Shown here: piece by piece, positions 1 through 8,954 of the stretch
Layout: each line of letters opens with the position of its first letter
Position numbering within the stretch: the first letter of the stretch is position 1
Origin: Methylopila sp. Yamaguchi
Lineage (GTDB): Bacteria > Pseudomonadota > Alphaproteobacteria > Rhizobiales > Methylopilaceae
Direction: 5' to 3'
DNA length: 64,000 bases
NCBI RefSeq assembly: GCF_002897035.1
Contig: NZ_BAUX01000006.1
Coordinates: 177,284-241,283 of the forward strand
The notes under the pieces: generated by a model
Told to the model about the DNA's origin: nothing
Databases searched by the model: none
The model's input: the letters and a program-made list of their open reading frames with translations, nothing else
Translations under genes and position numbers: made by a program

Positions 1-1
1 C

Positions 2-133
2 AATTGGTTCTCGAACGCGGTGTCGGTGATCGACGTCGCGACCTTGAAGGTCGAGAATACGCTCGATGTGGGCGATGGGCCCCGGGCGTTCGGCGCGTTT
101 ATCCGGCCGACGCCCCGGCAAGCAAAGCCTTAA
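2..133 (+). CDS. C-terminal fragment of a YVTN-type beta-propeller protein (partial)
   Basis: Only the last 43 codons are inside the window; the gene begins upstream and ends with TAA. The reading NAVSVIDVATLKVENTLDVG followed by DGPRAFGAF matches the YVTN beta-propeller repeat, in which a V-[SA]-V-I-D-x-A-T strand is followed by a V-G-D-G-P-R-A turn. Such propellers are usually periplasmic, and in methylotrophs they often sit near PQQ dehydrogenase or cytochrome genes; whether that holds here cannot be seen. The 3' end overlaps the convergent response-regulator gene by about 35 bp. The family call rests on one repeat, so the overall architecture is unknown. Confidence 0.6.
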   Translation, partial: NWFSNAVSVIDVATLKVENTLDVGDGPRAFGAFIRPTPRQAKP

Positions 134-476
134 GGTCCGACGCCAGCGCGATGGGATCAAAGGGCTTGGCGATGACGCCTAAGGCTCCGAGCTCCTTGAA
201 CCGCTGGATCTCGCGGCCCTGCGTCCGCGCGGTCATAAAGACAACGGGAACCCCTCGTGACTCGGGCCGTTCCCTCAACCGAAACAGCGTCGTGGGGCCA
301 TCCATCTCGGGCATCATCACGTCGAGGAGTATGACGTCTGGAAGGCAGTTGCGAACCGCGGCCAAAGCTTCGGCGCCGGACGAGACCGTCTCAACGGTGA
401 TGTCGGGATCTAGGCTGAGCGACATGCTGACGATCTCGCGGATGTCCGCCTCGTCGTCGACGTAGAGAATCCGCAA
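99..476 (-). CDS. Single-domain CheY-like response regulator
   Basis: A 125-residue protein that is one receiver domain and nothing else. The acidic pair DD sits at residues 7-8 (YVDDE), the phospho-acceptor Asp is in LLDVMMPEMDG near residue 52, the conserved Thr is in VVFMTA, and the Lys is in IAKPFDP. With no output domain it probably works by protein contact or as a phosphate sink. It lies 26 bp downstream of a small membrane-protein gene on the same strand, so the two are likely co-transcribed from the sigma-EcfG promoter ahead of that gene. The partner kinase is not identifiable here. Confidence 0.85.
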   Translation of the reverse strand: MRILYVDDEADIREIVSMSLSLDPDITVETVSSGAEALAAVRNCLPDVILLDVMMPEMDGPTTLFRLRERPESRGVPVVFMTARTQGREIQRFKELGALGVIAKPFDPIALASDLKALLAGASAG

Positions 477-502
477 GCCGCGCCCCCCAAGGCGGGTCGT
501 CG

Positions 503-769
503 TTAGGCGATCGCGCCCATCGCGCTCCAGATAATCGCGCCGGACATCAACGCGAGACCAATAACGTCACCGGTCAGCAACTGACGTTCAATTGGGTTAT
601 GCGGCGCAGTGTTCAGCATCGAATCATCGACGAAATCAATGTCCGATTCGGCATAGTCGATGATCTCATCCGGCCGAGCCGGCGTCATGGAGAACGTGTC
701 GACCGAGCGCGAACCGACGTCTATCGGGCGAGCACTCGAGGTCTTGGCGGTTTCGAGAACGTAAAACAT
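503..769 (-). CDS. Small membrane-anchored protein of unknown function
   Basis: An 88-residue protein. The first ~65 residues are polar and acidic (DEIIDYAESDIDFVDD) and the last ~22 (GDVIGLALMSGAIIWSAMGA) form one hydrophobic segment, suggesting a C-terminal tail anchor. I do not recognise the family. It is supported as a gene by an exact sigma-EcfG promoter about 37 bp upstream of its start and by the response-regulator gene directly downstream. A general stress-response role is inferred from the promoter only. The overlapping plus-strand frame of 63 codons looks like a shadow. Confidence 0.55.
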   Translation of the reverse strand: MFYVLETAKTSSARPIDVGSRSVDTFSMTPARPDEIIDYAESDIDFVDDSMLNTAPHNPIERQLLTGDVIGLALMSGAIIWSAMGAIA

Positions 770-805
770 GAGCGGCGCTCAGCTTGTTAAGTTGATTGCC
801 GTGTG

Positions 806-831
806 AACGTGCGAAAGGGCCGCCGCGTTCC
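806..831 (-). promoter_or_regulatory. Sigma-EcfG (general stress response) promoter
   Basis: Read on the minus strand, GGAAC is followed by a 17-base spacer and then CGTT, an exact match to the alphaproteobacterial EcfG consensus GGAAC-N16/17-CGTT. The -10 element ends about 36 bases before the ATG of the small membrane protein, leaving a leader of roughly 30 nt. It should drive that gene and the downstream CheY-like gene. Confidence 0.7.
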
Positions 832-888
832 CGCGGGGCCCCAAATCTTCACGAAATCTTTAAATCGGGCGTGACGCGGGTCGCCGCG

Positions 889-1062
889 TTAAGCCTCTTC
901 GTCTTCGTCGAGCAGATGCTCGACCGCTCCGATGGCCACTTCGAGATCCGCGATCTTTCGCAGAGCGCCGTCGGAAGGTAGCGTTTTCGCCTTGGCGGCG
1001 GCGGTCAGGAGTTCGCGCTGGGCCGTCTTCAGACGGTCGAGCAAAGCCTGGTAGTCATCCAT
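889..1062 (-). CDS. Short helical protein of unknown function
   Basis: A 57-residue, Ala/Leu/Glu-rich protein beginning MDDYQALL and ending LLDEDEEA. It is almost certainly all helix (heptad-like spacing in LLDRLKTAQRELLTAAAKAK), probably a coiled coil. I chose the internal ATG because the 16 residues before it in the longer frame are Pro/Arg-rich and look untranslated. No family was recognised. It stands alone between the stress promoter region and tRNA-Pro. Confidence 0.45.
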   Translation of the reverse strand: MDDYQALLDRLKTAQRELLTAAAKAKTLPSDGALRKIADLEVAIGAVEHLLDEDEEA

Positions 1063-1139
1063 CGGCGGAGCGGTCCTGGGAATTGGGGAGGCGCGAAGCG
1101 CTGGCTTCACGGGGCGCCCGATCGACGTTTCGAAAAGAA

Positions 1140-1217
1140 TGGTCGGAGCGAGAGGATTTGAACCTCCGACCCCTAGTCCCCCAGACTAGTGCGCTAACCG
1201 GGCTGCGCCACGCTCCG
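1140..1217 (-). tRNA. tRNA-Pro (anticodon GGG), CCA encoded
   Basis: The minus strand folds into a cloverleaf: acceptor CGGAGCG pairs with CGCTCCG, the anticodon stem CTAGT/ACTAG encloses CTGGGGG (anticodon GGG), and the T arm carries GTTCAAATC. Discriminator A and an encoded CCA follow. It reads codons CCC and CCU. Confidence 0.95.
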
Positions 1218-1315
1218 ACACCCTCGCGGGTCGCGATGCTCTAGAGCCATTCCGCGCTCGGCGCAACCCGTCTTCGACGTCTTCAGCCTCTGCAAACGCG
1301 TCCGGAAGCGGTCTC

Positions 1316-1774
1316 TCACACTGCTCCTGAAGACCCGTGGCTCGCGGCTCTGGCCAAAAGCTCGATCGTCTTCGGATCGCGCTCCCCGCTGCAAAAGGTC
1401 TCGAGCGCGCGCGCGAAGACGCCGCGGTCGGGGCTCGCCTGCGCGAACAGCGTCGCCGACGAGCGGAACTTCATGTCGTCCGGCGATCCGAAGATGCCAT
1501 GCAGCCCGCGGTCCGCATGCTGCAACGTCGCTTCGAAGCTTTCCGCGAGCCGGGGCCCAAGCGTGGGATGGGCGAGGTAGGCCCGCGCTTCCTCGATTGA
1601 CCCGACGCCGTAGAAGGTTGCCGTCGTAGAGATCCCGAGACCTCTCAGCTGGGGGAAGACGAACCACATCCAGTGGCTGCGCTTCCTGCCGGTCCGCAGC
1701 TCGTCGAGGGCCGTGGCGTAGATCCCCTCCTGCGCAAAAACAAAGCGGTCAAGGTTGAACGGGTCGCTGGACAT
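1316..1774 (-). CDS. DUF1810 family protein
   Basis: A 152-residue protein of the usual DUF1810 length. Diagnostic stretches are DPFNLDRFVFAQ at the N-terminus, the GRKRSHWMWFVFPQL signature around residues 30-45, and AYLAHPTLGPRL further on. The biochemical role of the family is not established. The start is placed at the second of two possible starts (ATG SSDPF), with AGGTGA just upstream. The gene lies alone, divergent from the KaiC-like operon with about 160 bp between them, so the two may share a promoter region. Confidence 0.85.
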   Translation of the reverse strand: MSSDPFNLDRFVFAQEGIYATALDELRTGRKRSHWMWFVFPQLRGLGISTTATFYGVGSIEEARAYLAHPTLGPRLAESFEATLQHADRGLHGIFGSPDDMKFRSSATLFAQASPDRGVFARALETFCSGERDPKTIELLARAASHGSSGAV

Positions 1775-1934
1775 CACTCACCTCGCAACTCTGGAGCGGA
1801 CGCAACGCGAATGCTCCATTGATAACGATCCGTCGCGCACCTGGCGGCGATTCCGCGGACGATCGCGTCGGACGTCTGTAATTTTTTCCCGACCGCCCCA
1901 ATAGATGATACCGAGCCGCCTCGAGGAGTGTGAC

Positions 1935-3440
1935 ATGGCGCGTGCGGACGGACGGACATCTACGGGCAACGAGGGCCTCGACGTCGTGTTGCGGGGGGGC
2001 TTGGTCACGAACCGGCTCTATCTGCTCGAAGGGTCGCCGGGCTCCGGAAAGACCACGCTAGCTCTTCAGTTCTTGCTGGACGGGGCCGCGCGGGGCGAGC
2101 CAGGTCTTTACGTGACGCTATCCGAAACCGACGAAGAGCTGCGCGGGGTCGCGGCCTCTCACGGATGGTCCCTCGACACGATCTCCATCTTCGAGCTCGC
2201 CGCCGCCGAGGAGGCGCTCGGCGCGGAGAGGCAACAATCGATTCTCCACCCCTGGGAGAACGAGCTGGGCGGCACCATCCAGTTGATCAAAAGCGAGGTG
2301 CAGCGGATCAGGCCGCGCCGCGTCGTCTTCGACAGCCTGTCTGAGATGCGGCTGCTCGCGCAGGATCCCTTGCGGTACCGCCGCCAGGTGCTCGCGCTCA
2401 AACAGTTCTTCGCCCCGCTCGACGTCACGGTCTTCATCGTCGACGACCTCACCGGCGAAGAGTCAGGTCAGCGCGACGCGCATCTTCATAGCCTCTGTCA
2501 CGGTGTCATTACCCTGCAGCGGCTCACGCTCGACTTCGGCGCCGCCCGTCGGCGGCTTGAGGTCCAGAAACTGCGCGGCGTCGACTTCATCGGCGGGTAC
2601 CACGACTTCGTCCTGCGCAAGGGCGGCCTTGAGGTTTACCCGCGCCTGATAGCGGCGGATCACCACGAGCCGTTCGTGGGAGAGCCCGTCCCGAGCGGCG
2701 TCGCGGAGCTCGACCAACTTCTCGGCGGCGGCCCGCGTCGGGGCACGACCACCCTGATTTCAGGGCCGGCCGGCGCGGGCAAGACGACGATCGCGCTGCA
2801 GTACGTCTTCGCCGCTTGCGAGCGTGGCGAGAACTGCACGATCTACGAGTTCGACGAGCGGATCGGCACCATGTTGTCGCGTTCGAAGGCCATGGGCCTC
2901 GATCTCGAGGCTCATATCGAGGCGGGGCGGCTCGTCATCCAGCAGATCCACCCCGCTGAAATTTCGCCGGGAGAGTTTGCCTGGCGCGTGCGCCAAGAGG
3001 TTGAGGGGCGCGACTCCCGCCTTGTCATCATCGACAGCCTGAACGGCTACCTGGCGGCGATGCCTCAGGAGCAGCAACTCCTCCTGCAGGTGCACGAGCT
3101 GTTGTCGTACTTGAACCAACGCGGCGTAACGACGTTGCAGATAAACCCTCAGACAGGGCTTGTCGGGAGCATGGTCACCGGATCGATCGACATCTCCTAC
3201 GTGTCTGACGCGGTGATACTTATCCGCTTCTTCGAAGCGGAGGGGCGCATACGCAAGGCGATCTCGGTCCTGAAGAATCGCAGCGGCCAGCACGAAGACG
3301 CGGTCCGCGAGCTGAGGATTGATTCGCAGGGCGTTCGAGTCGGCGCGCCGCTGTCGGAGTTTAGAGGCGTCCTGACGGGCACTCCCGAATATGTGGGGCC
3401 CCAGTCGCCGCTGATGGAAGATCGCGGCGATGGCGCCTAG
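1935..3440 (+). CDS. KaiC-like double-domain ATPase (RecA/RAD55 superfamily)
   Basis: A 501-residue protein with two tandem KaiC domains, close to cyanobacterial KaiC length. Walker A motifs are GSPGSGKT (33-40) and GPAGAGKT (277-284). The acidic pair after each P-loop domain is visible (SETDEE; EFDER), and the Walker B-like strands are RRVVFDSLSE and SRLVIIDSLNG. In the second domain, the position equivalent to the cyanobacterial Ser431-Thr432 phosphorylation pair reads Ser421-Tyr422 (ISYVSD), so only the Ser is kept. No kaiA or kaiB is present. Its stop overlaps the start of a hybrid histidine kinase, so the two are translationally coupled and probably act together. The start ATG follows GAGGAG at good spacing. 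A signalling role is inferred; no clock function is implied. Confidence 0.88.
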   Translation: MARADGRTSTGNEGLDVVLRGGLVTNRLYLLEGSPGSGKTTLALQFLLDGAARGEPGLYVTLSETDEELRGVAASHGWSLDTISIFELAAAEEALGAERQQSILHPWENELGGTIQLIKSEVQRIRPRRVVFDSLSEMRLLAQDPLRYRRQVLALKQFFAPLDVTVFIVDDLTGEESGQRDAHLHSLCHGVITLQRLTLDFGAARRRLEVQKLRGVDFIGGYHDFVLRKGGLEVYPRLIAADHHEPFVGEPVPSGVAELDQLLGGGPRRGTTTLISGPAGAGKTTIALQYVFAACERGENCTIYEFDERIGTMLSRSKAMGLDLEAHIEAGRLVIQQIHPAEISPGEFAWRVRQEVEGRDSRLVIIDSLNGYLAAMPQEQQLLLQVHELLSYLNQRGVTTLQINPQTGLVGSMVTGSIDISYVSDAVILIRFFEAEGRIRKAISVLKNRSGQHEDAVRELRIDSQGVRVGAPLSEFRGVLTGTPEYVGPQSPLMEDRGDGA

Positions 3441-5190
3441 CGATCCGAGCGACAACATCTGCGTCCTGGTCTGCGCTCCATTTGGCCACGACGCCGTCAG
3501 CACGGTCGCTCTGCTTCAGGAAGCCGGCTACGGCGCAAGGGCTCTGGCGGATCTCTCAGACGCGGACGCCCTTCGGGACGAACGCATCGGAGCGCTGTTG
3601 CTGACCGAAGAGGCTTTGCGGCACGGCGACGCGGGGCTGACGCGCGCTCTGGACGCTCAGGAGCCCTGGGCGGATCTGCCCATCCTGTTCCTGACTGCGC
3701 CGCGATCGCGGGCCACGCCCTGGCATATTGAGCACGTTCGTTTCCGCCTGCCGCCAAGCGCCACCAACGTCATCGTGTTGGAGCGCCCCATCGGGGCGGT
3801 GTCGCTTGTGAGCGCGGTCGCCTCGGCGCTGCGCGCCCGCCGCAAGCAGTACGAGATTCGGGACAGCATCGCCGCCCAGAAGCGGGTGGCCGACAAGCTC
3901 GATGAGCTGGTGCAGGAACGGACACGTGATCTGGAGCAGGCGCTGCAGCAGCTTCGGACGGAGGTCGCGGATCGCGAGCGCGCCGAGGAACAACTGCGCC
4001 AAGCTCAGAAGATGGAGGCCGTCGGCCAACTCACCGGCGGCATCGCGCACGACTTCAACAACATGCTTACGGGCGTCATAGGCTCACTCGACATCATTCG
4101 GCGACGGATCGACTCAGGCCGCCTTGACGACCTCGAACGGTTCATGACGGCGGCCTCCACGTCAGCGCAGCGCGCCGCGAACTTGACCCAGCGCCTCCTC
4201 GCCTTCTCGCGCCGCCAGTCGCTTGATCCACGGGCCATCGACGTCAACGCGCTCGTGCGCTCGCTCGAAGAGCTGCTGCTGCGGACGATTGGCGAGAGCA
4301 TTGTGTTGCAGCTCTCGCTGGCTGAGCCGCTCGACGCCGCGATCGCCGACGCGAACCAACTGGAAAGCGCGATTCTAAATCTTGCGATCAACGCGCGGGA
4401 CGCAATGCCGGACGGCGGGGCGCTCACAGTCGAAACTCGGGAGGTCGAGATCGAGCCCGGCGCACGGCACGATCGCGACCTCCCGGCGGGCGCTTACATC
4501 GTCATCACGATCGCCGACACCGGCGTTGGGATATCGACGGAGAGGATGAAGAAGGTGTTCGACCCCTTCTTCACCACCAAGCCGATCGGCCAAGGCACGG
4601 GTCTGGGTCTGTCCATGGTCTATGGCTTCGCGAAGCAGAGCGGGGGACAGGCCAAGATCTCAAGCAGGGTCGGGCAGGGCACGTCCGTCAGCCTGTACCT
4701 GCCATCCGCGGGATCGTCGTCCGTTCAGGCGGCCGCGGTGCAGCCGGTCGGACCGCGGATCGCGGACGGCGATGGCGAGCGCGTGCTGATCGTCGAGGAC
4801 GAGGACGCCGTCCGACAGGTGCTGCGGGAGGCCCTTAACGAGCTTGGCTACGAGACGGAGGAAGCGGCGGACGCACAGGCGGCGCTGCGGCTACTCGCCT
4901 CGGAACGACGCTTTGACATGATGATTTCCGACGTCGGACTGCCTGGCATGAACGGCCGCCAGCTGGCTGACGAGGCGCGGACCGCCCGGCCGAGGCTGCC
5001 GATCCTGTTCGTGACGGGATACGCGGAAAATGCGGAGTTTCGCGCCGGATTTCTTGGCGCCAACATGTCCATGATCACCAAGCCGTTCACGCTCGAGACC
5101 GTCGCTGACAAGATTCGAAGCATGCTGGCGGTCCAAGCGCCGCCTCGGAGCCGCGCGATCGCGCCCGATCAAGCGCCGCGCGCCGACTGA
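3430..5190 (+). CDS. Hybrid sensor histidine kinase with N-terminal pseudo-receiver
   Basis: 586 residues, no membrane segment, so cytoplasmic. Order: receiver-like fold (about 10-135) whose phospho-acceptor position reads [10 protein letters not shown] without an Asp; a coiled coil (145-195); HisKA with the phospho-His in GGIAHDFNN (His207); HATPase_c with N box [14 protein letters not shown], then DTGVGI and GTGLGLSMV; and a C-terminal receiver with acceptor Asp501 in [11 protein letters not shown]. The gene starts 11 bp before the KaiC-like gene ends. Pairing a KaiC-type ATPase with a kinase recalls the cyanobacterial KaiC-SasA/CikA output, and CikA also carries a pseudo-receiver. The output target is not visible here. 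Confidence 0.88.
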   Translation: MAPSDPSDNICVLVCAPFGHDAVSTVALLQEAGYGARALADLSDADALRDERIGALLLTEEALRHGDAGLTRALDAQEPWADLPILFLTAPRSRATPWHIEHVRFRLPPSATNVIVLERPIGAVSLVSAVASALRARRKQYEIRDSIAAQKRVADKLDELVQERTRDLEQALQQLRTEVADRERAEEQLRQAQKMEAVGQLTGGIAHDFNNMLTGVIGSLDIIRRRIDSGRLDDLERFMTAASTSAQRAANLTQRLLAFSRRQSLDPRAIDVNALVRSLEELLLRTIGESIVLQLSLAEPLDAAIADANQLESAILNLAINARDAMPDGGALTVETREVEIEPGARHDRDLPAGAYIVITIADTGVGISTERMKKVFDPFFTTKPIGQGTGLGLSMVYGFAKQSGGQAKISSRVGQGTSVSLYLPSAGSSSVQAAAVQPVGPRIADGDGERVLIVEDEDAVRQVLREALNELGYETEEAADAQAALRLLASERRFDMMISDVGLPGMNGRQLADEARTARPRLPILFVTGYAENAEFRAGFLGANMSMITKPFTLETVADKIRSMLAVQAPPRSRAIAPDQAPRAD

Positions 5191-5197
5191 CGCAGTC

Positions 5198-5272
<75 letters not shown>

Positions 5273-5400
5273 GCTGGCGCTACTCGCCGTGTATTGTCAG
5301 TGACCGTCAGCCCGCAACTCAACTCCACTCGATTGGGCTGCGGCGTGTCTTATGATCGCCCTTGGTGGACGCCCGCTCATCGCCTGAAGTAGCGGCGCGG

Positions 5401-5925
5401 TCAAGCGCCGCCCAGCGGTCTTTGCATGATGACCGTGTCGAGCCACCGCCCGAACTTGAAGCCGACGTCCGTCATGGTGCCGACCATGCGAAACCCAGCG
5501 CGGGCGTGAACGGCAATCGAGCCGGCGTTCGCGCTGTCGCCGATCACGGCGATCATCTGGCGGAGCCTCCCCGTCGCTTCGCAGCGGAGGATCAGCTGCT
5601 CCAACAAGGCGCGTCCGAGGCCGCGGCCTTGCGCCGCCGCGGCAAGGTAGATCGAGTCCTCGACCGTGTGGCGGTAGGCTGCGCGGGGTCTGTGAGGGCC
5701 GGCGTAAGCGAAGCCCACGACCACGCCGCCGACCTCCGCGACGATGTAGGGCAGCCCGACGTCCTGCACCGCGCGCATGCGCCGGGCCATCTCCTCGACA
5801 ACAGGCGGAACCTCCTCGAACGAGGCGGTGCCGTGCAGCACGTGCTCGGCGTAGATCCGGGCGACGGCGGAGACGTCGCCGGGCTCCGCGGTGCGGATCG
5901 ACCATGCGCCGGCGTCGTTCGTCAT
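5401..5925 (-). CDS. GNAT N-acetyltransferase, phosphinothricin acetyltransferase-like
   Basis: 174 residues with the complete GNAT fold. The N-terminal strand-helix IRTAEPGDVSAVARIYAEHV and the GTASFEEVPP loop are typical of the Pat/Bar-like (MnaT-type) subfamily. The acetyl-CoA loop is AQGRGLGRALL (about 105-115), followed by MIAVIGDSANAGSIAVHARAGF. Family members acetylate amino acids or glufosinate-like compounds; the substrate here is unknown. It is the last gene in line with the mch operon, 62 bp after mch, and may be read from it, but it has no obvious role in C1 metabolism. Confidence 0.85.
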   Translation of the reverse strand: MTNDAGAWSIRTAEPGDVSAVARIYAEHVLHGTASFEEVPPVVEEMARRMRAVQDVGLPYIVAEVGGVVVGFAYAGPHRPRAAYRHTVEDSIYLAAAAQGRGLGRALLEQLILRCEATGRLRQMIAVIGDSANAGSIAVHARAGFRMVGTMTDVGFKFGRWLDTVIMQRPLGGA

Positions 5926-5987
5926 GGGGCGCGCTCCCGGACAGGACCCTGCGGGGGAGCTCCGACGCTCCGCCGCAGGGCGAGGGT

Positions 5988-6947
5988 TCAGCCCCCGAAG
6001 GACTTCGCGATCAGCGCCGGCTCGTAGGCGCCGGCGGTGAAGCTCTTGCCGGTCGACAGCGCCGTCACGGTCACGACAGCCGGCGAGAACAGGCCGGCGT
6101 CGCAGGCGTAGAAGTCGTAGTTGTAGCCCGCGAAGATCTCCCCGAACGGGCGGCCGTGATCGCGCGACGTCGAGGAGGGAAGGCCGTTGGCGAGCTGCTC
6201 GGCCTCGTCCTCCGGCCCTTCCACGTAGAGCGAGATCTCGCCGCCATAGAGCACCGCGTCGTTGGTGCGGCCCATGCCGGACATGAAGTCGGCGGCCGGC
6301 GGCGGGACCGGCGCGACGCCCGCGCCGTCCACGATTCGCTCCAGCGGGAAGTGCAGCGAGTGCGCCTTGTGCAGCGCGACCTCGAGCACGCGGCCGACCA
6401 CCTGCACGGAGCCCGCGAGGCTCGTCGTGGGGGTGAGGATCAGCGTCAGTTTGTCTTCCGCCACGCCGCACTCCTTGGCGATGTGCGCGATCAGCGAGTC
6501 CGGCGGGCGCTTGTCAGTCTCGAGCACGAGCGTCGCGGTTTCCGCGGCGTCCTTGTAGCCGAGCTCTCCGAACAGCTCCTCCTTGGCCCAGAGAGCGCGC
6601 GCGGGGCCGGAGCCGAGGGCGAAGAAATCGCCGTCGGACAGGCTCCAGCCCGCGTACTGGCTGCCGAGGCAAGCGATCACCGGATCGACGGTGGTGATCT
6701 GGATCGCCGTGTTCCAGCGCGGGAAGCGCGTGTCGGGGGCGAAGGTCGCCCTGCCCATCCCGCCGAGGCAGATCTCGGTGATGCGCCGGCCCGCCTCGAG
6801 ACCGCCTCGGACGGCGATGCCGGCGTCGACGATGGTCGCGCCGGTCGCGGTGCGCTCCACGCCGAGCCGCAGCGTCTGGGCGTCTGCGATGAGGGAGGCG
6901 ACGTGCGGCGCGACGAGGGCGCCGACGCTGGGGCGGGATTGGGTCAT
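5988..6947 (-). CDS. mch: Methenyl-tetrahydromethanopterin cyclohydrolase
   Basis: 319 residues, normal for Mch, which hydrolyses methenyl-H4MPT to N5-formyl-H4MPT in the cytoplasm. Recognisable stretches include the glycine-rich EICLGGMGRA, QITTVDPVIACLGSQYAGW, TPTTSLAGSVQVVGR, and the C-terminal GYNYDFYACDAGLFSPA. The start ATG overlaps the stop of the upstream orf5 as ATGA, so translation is coupled. It is the fourth gene of the operon beta-RFAP synthase - mtdB - orf5 - mch and acts between MtdB and the Fhc complex, which is encoded divergently about 3 kb away. Confidence 0.96.
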   Translation of the reverse strand: MTQSRPSVGALVAPHVASLIADAQTLRLGVERTATGATIVDAGIAVRGGLEAGRRITEICLGGMGRATFAPDTRFPRWNTAIQITTVDPVIACLGSQYAGWSLSDGDFFALGSGPARALWAKEELFGELGYKDAAETATLVLETDKRPPDSLIAHIAKECGVAEDKLTLILTPTTSLAGSVQVVGRVLEVALHKAHSLHFPLERIVDGAGVAPVPPPAADFMSGMGRTNDAVLYGGEISLYVEGPEDEAEQLANGLPSSTSRDHGRPFGEIFAGYNYDFYACDAGLFSPAVVTVTALSTGKSFTAGAYEPALIAKSFGG

Positions 6948-8089
6948 GCGGACACCGTTGTTCGTGTTGGCCGGGCGGCCGGAAGGACCGCGCCGAGCGA
7001 GGTTAGGAGGCGCAAGCGCCGCGCTGAGACCAGCCCGCGCGCGGCCTCGGGAGTGGCGGCGGCGGCGAACGCCGTGCAGACCGGCGCGCCGCGGGGAATG
7101 ACGTCGTCGGCCGCGGGCCAGTCGGCGGTCCACGAGGGCCGCTCGAGGCCGGCGACGGCGCAGTCGGCGGGAGCGTAGATAACCGCCGCCGCCTGGGGCG
7201 CCAGGGCCGCGGGCGGCGCGGTGGGATGCCGCCCTGCGGAGGCGTCCAGATGAGCGGCGAGCAGGGACGCCGGTCCCCGGTCGAACACGTCGAGCGTCGC
7301 GCCGGGTCGAGGATTGACCTCAAGCACGACGAAGGCGTCGCCCTCGACCAGAAGATCGAGACTCGCAAGTCCGCGCAGGCCGGTTTCCGCCACGATCCCG
7401 TCGATGCAGGTCTCGACGGCTGATCGCATCGCGTTGGTGACCGGCACAGGCCCGACCGCCCCGCCGTACCGGAACGGCGCGTGCGCCGCCGGGTCGCTCC
7501 ATTGACGCGAGAAGCCGATGAGCATCGCCCGGCGACCGTCGGCGAGGAACAGCGCCGAGAGCGGAGCGCCGGCTGCGGGTTGCTGGAAATAGCGGCCGCG
7601 CGCCGCGCGTCCGCCAAGGCGAATATGCCCTCCGCCGGACGCGCCGGCGCGCTTGGAGAGCCAACCCGGCCGCGCGTCGGCGGCGACGGGCGGATGCGGC
7701 GCCTCGATCCGACGCAACATCGCGGCGAGCTCGAACGGGTCCTTGAGCTGCGCCACGGTCTCGGCGGAGGCTCCGCTCACCGGCCAGCGACGATCGATCG
7801 CGGCCATTAGTCCCGGCGCGTGCTCGAAGCCGGCCCCGAGCACGACCGGCGTTCCAGGCGGCGCATGCCGCTCGAGCGCCGCCAACAGCCGGCGGCGGAC
7901 GAATCCGCGCGCCCCCCCCTCGACGCGCACAGCCCGCGCCGCATGCTCGCGCGTGTCGGCGTCGGCGAACAGGTCGAGGCTGAGCGCGCGCAGACCCGCG
8001 CGCTTCGCCGAACGCGCGAGCGCGCGGGCGGAAAGGGCGACGACGACGACGTCGAAGGGGTCAGGCCGAAAGGGTGCGGGCGAGCTCAT
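6944..8089 (-). CDS. orf5: ATP-grasp protein of the H4MPT cluster (Orf5)
   Basis: About 381 residues. The second half has ATP-grasp features: the K-R-AGASGGGHIRLG loop around residue 150, and VLEVNPRPGATLDVF near 260 supplying the Mg2+-binding Glu/Asn. This is the Orf5 family found in H4MPT clusters of methylotrophs, thought to add an amino acid or similar group while the cofactor is built; the exact step is not certain to me. I used the ATG preceded by GAGG; a TTG nine bases upstream in frame is possible. It overlaps mtdB by 29 bp upstream and mch by 4 bp downstream. Confidence 0.85.
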   Translation of the reverse strand: MSSPAPFRPDPFDVVVVALSARALARSAKRAGLRALSLDLFADADTREHAARAVRVEGGARGFVRRRLLAALERHAPPGTPVVLGAGFEHAPGLMAAIDRRWPVSGASAETVAQLKDPFELAAMLRRIEAPHPPVAADARPGWLSKRAGASGGGHIRLGGRAARGRYFQQPAAGAPLSALFLADGRRAMLIGFSRQWSDPAAHAPFRYGGAVGPVPVTNAMRSAVETCIDGIVAETGLRGLASLDLLVEGDAFVVLEVNPRPGATLDVFDRGPASLLAAHLDASAGRHPTAPPAALAPQAAAVIYAPADCAVAGLERPSWTADWPAADDVIPRGAPVCTAFAAAATPEAARGLVSARRLRLLTSLGAVLPAARPTRTTVSA

Positions 8090-8954
8090 AGGCCTCAAGG
8101 ACGCCCACTCTGAGCGCCACGTCGGAATTGCGGATCCGCTTCAGGATCTGGTGCTGCACCTGGTACTTCAGCTGGCCGATCACCAGAGCGCCCACGCCGA
8201 CGCCGTAGGGCAGGGCGATCCCATCGTCGTTGGCGCCGACGCCCGCGATGCCCGTGGGGGGCACGGCGTTGATGTCGGCCGCGACCAGCAGGCTTGTGGC
8301 GGCCTCCAGCACGTCGCGTGAGATGACCTCGACGCCGGCGGAAGCCGCCGTCAGGATCACCTCGGCCTGCGGCACGAGCGCCTTCTTCTCGGCGTCGTCG
8401 GTCGCGACGGCGCAATCCAGAATGACGCCGAAGCGCTTCTTGAAGTCGATCGCTTTGACCTCGACGTCCTCGATCACCCGGTGGCTGACGAGCGTGACCT
8501 CCGCGCCCTGCTGGGCGGCGATCACCGCCGCGATGCCGCCGACGATGCCGGTCGCGCCGTAGATCTGCACCTTCGCGCCCTTCAGGCCTTCGGGGCGCTT
8601 CCCGGCCAGATGCTTCTCAACCAAGGCGATCATCGCGGCCGCGGTGGTGAAGGAGCCTGCGGGGTCGGCGAAGATCGAGATCTCGAACGGCGCGAACAGC
8701 GCGCCGCCTGCGGCCTTCATCTGGTCGAGCGCCAGGCTCGCGTCCTTGCCGCCGATGAACAGCACGGTGCGCTTGGCGTCGTCCGGCGAGCGCGAGAACA
8801 TCGCGTCCTGGGTGAGGCCGACGACGTCCTTGAGACCCACCTCGACGTTCGCCGAGATCACGTGGAAGCCCGCGTCCACCGCCATGTTCACGTCGAACGG
8901 GCTCGTGTGCTTGAGCGGCGTGATCATGTGGAAGATCGGTTCAGCGTCGGACAT
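8061..8954 (-). CDS. mtdB: NAD(P)-dependent methylene-H4MPT dehydrogenase
   Basis: 297 residues. MtdB oxidises methylene-H4MPT to methenyl-H4MPT with NAD+ or NADP+. The N-terminus HMITPLKHTSPFDVNMAVDAG is characteristic of the MtdA/MtdB family; the Rossmann nucleotide-binding loop is YGATGIVGGIAA near residue 135, followed by VTLVSH where cofactor choice is made. I call MtdB rather than MtdA from the surrounding H4MPT genes and the overall match. fae, which often neighbours mtdB, is not in the window. The gene overlaps the upstream beta-RFAP synthase gene by 14 bp. Confidence 0.92.
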   Translation of the reverse strand: MSDAEPIFHMITPLKHTSPFDVNMAVDAGFHVISANVEVGLKDVVGLTQDAMFSRSPDDAKRTVLFIGGKDASLALDQMKAAGGALFAPFEISIFADPAGSFTTAAAMIALVEKHLAGKRPEGLKGAKVQIYGATGIVGGIAAVIAAQQGAEVTLVSHRVIEDVEVKAIDFKKRFGVILDCAVATDDAEKKALVPQAEVILTAASAGVEVISRDVLEAATSLLVAADINAVPPTGIAGVGANDDGIALPYGVGVGALVIGQLKYQVQHQILKRIRNSDVALRVGVLEAYELARTLSA

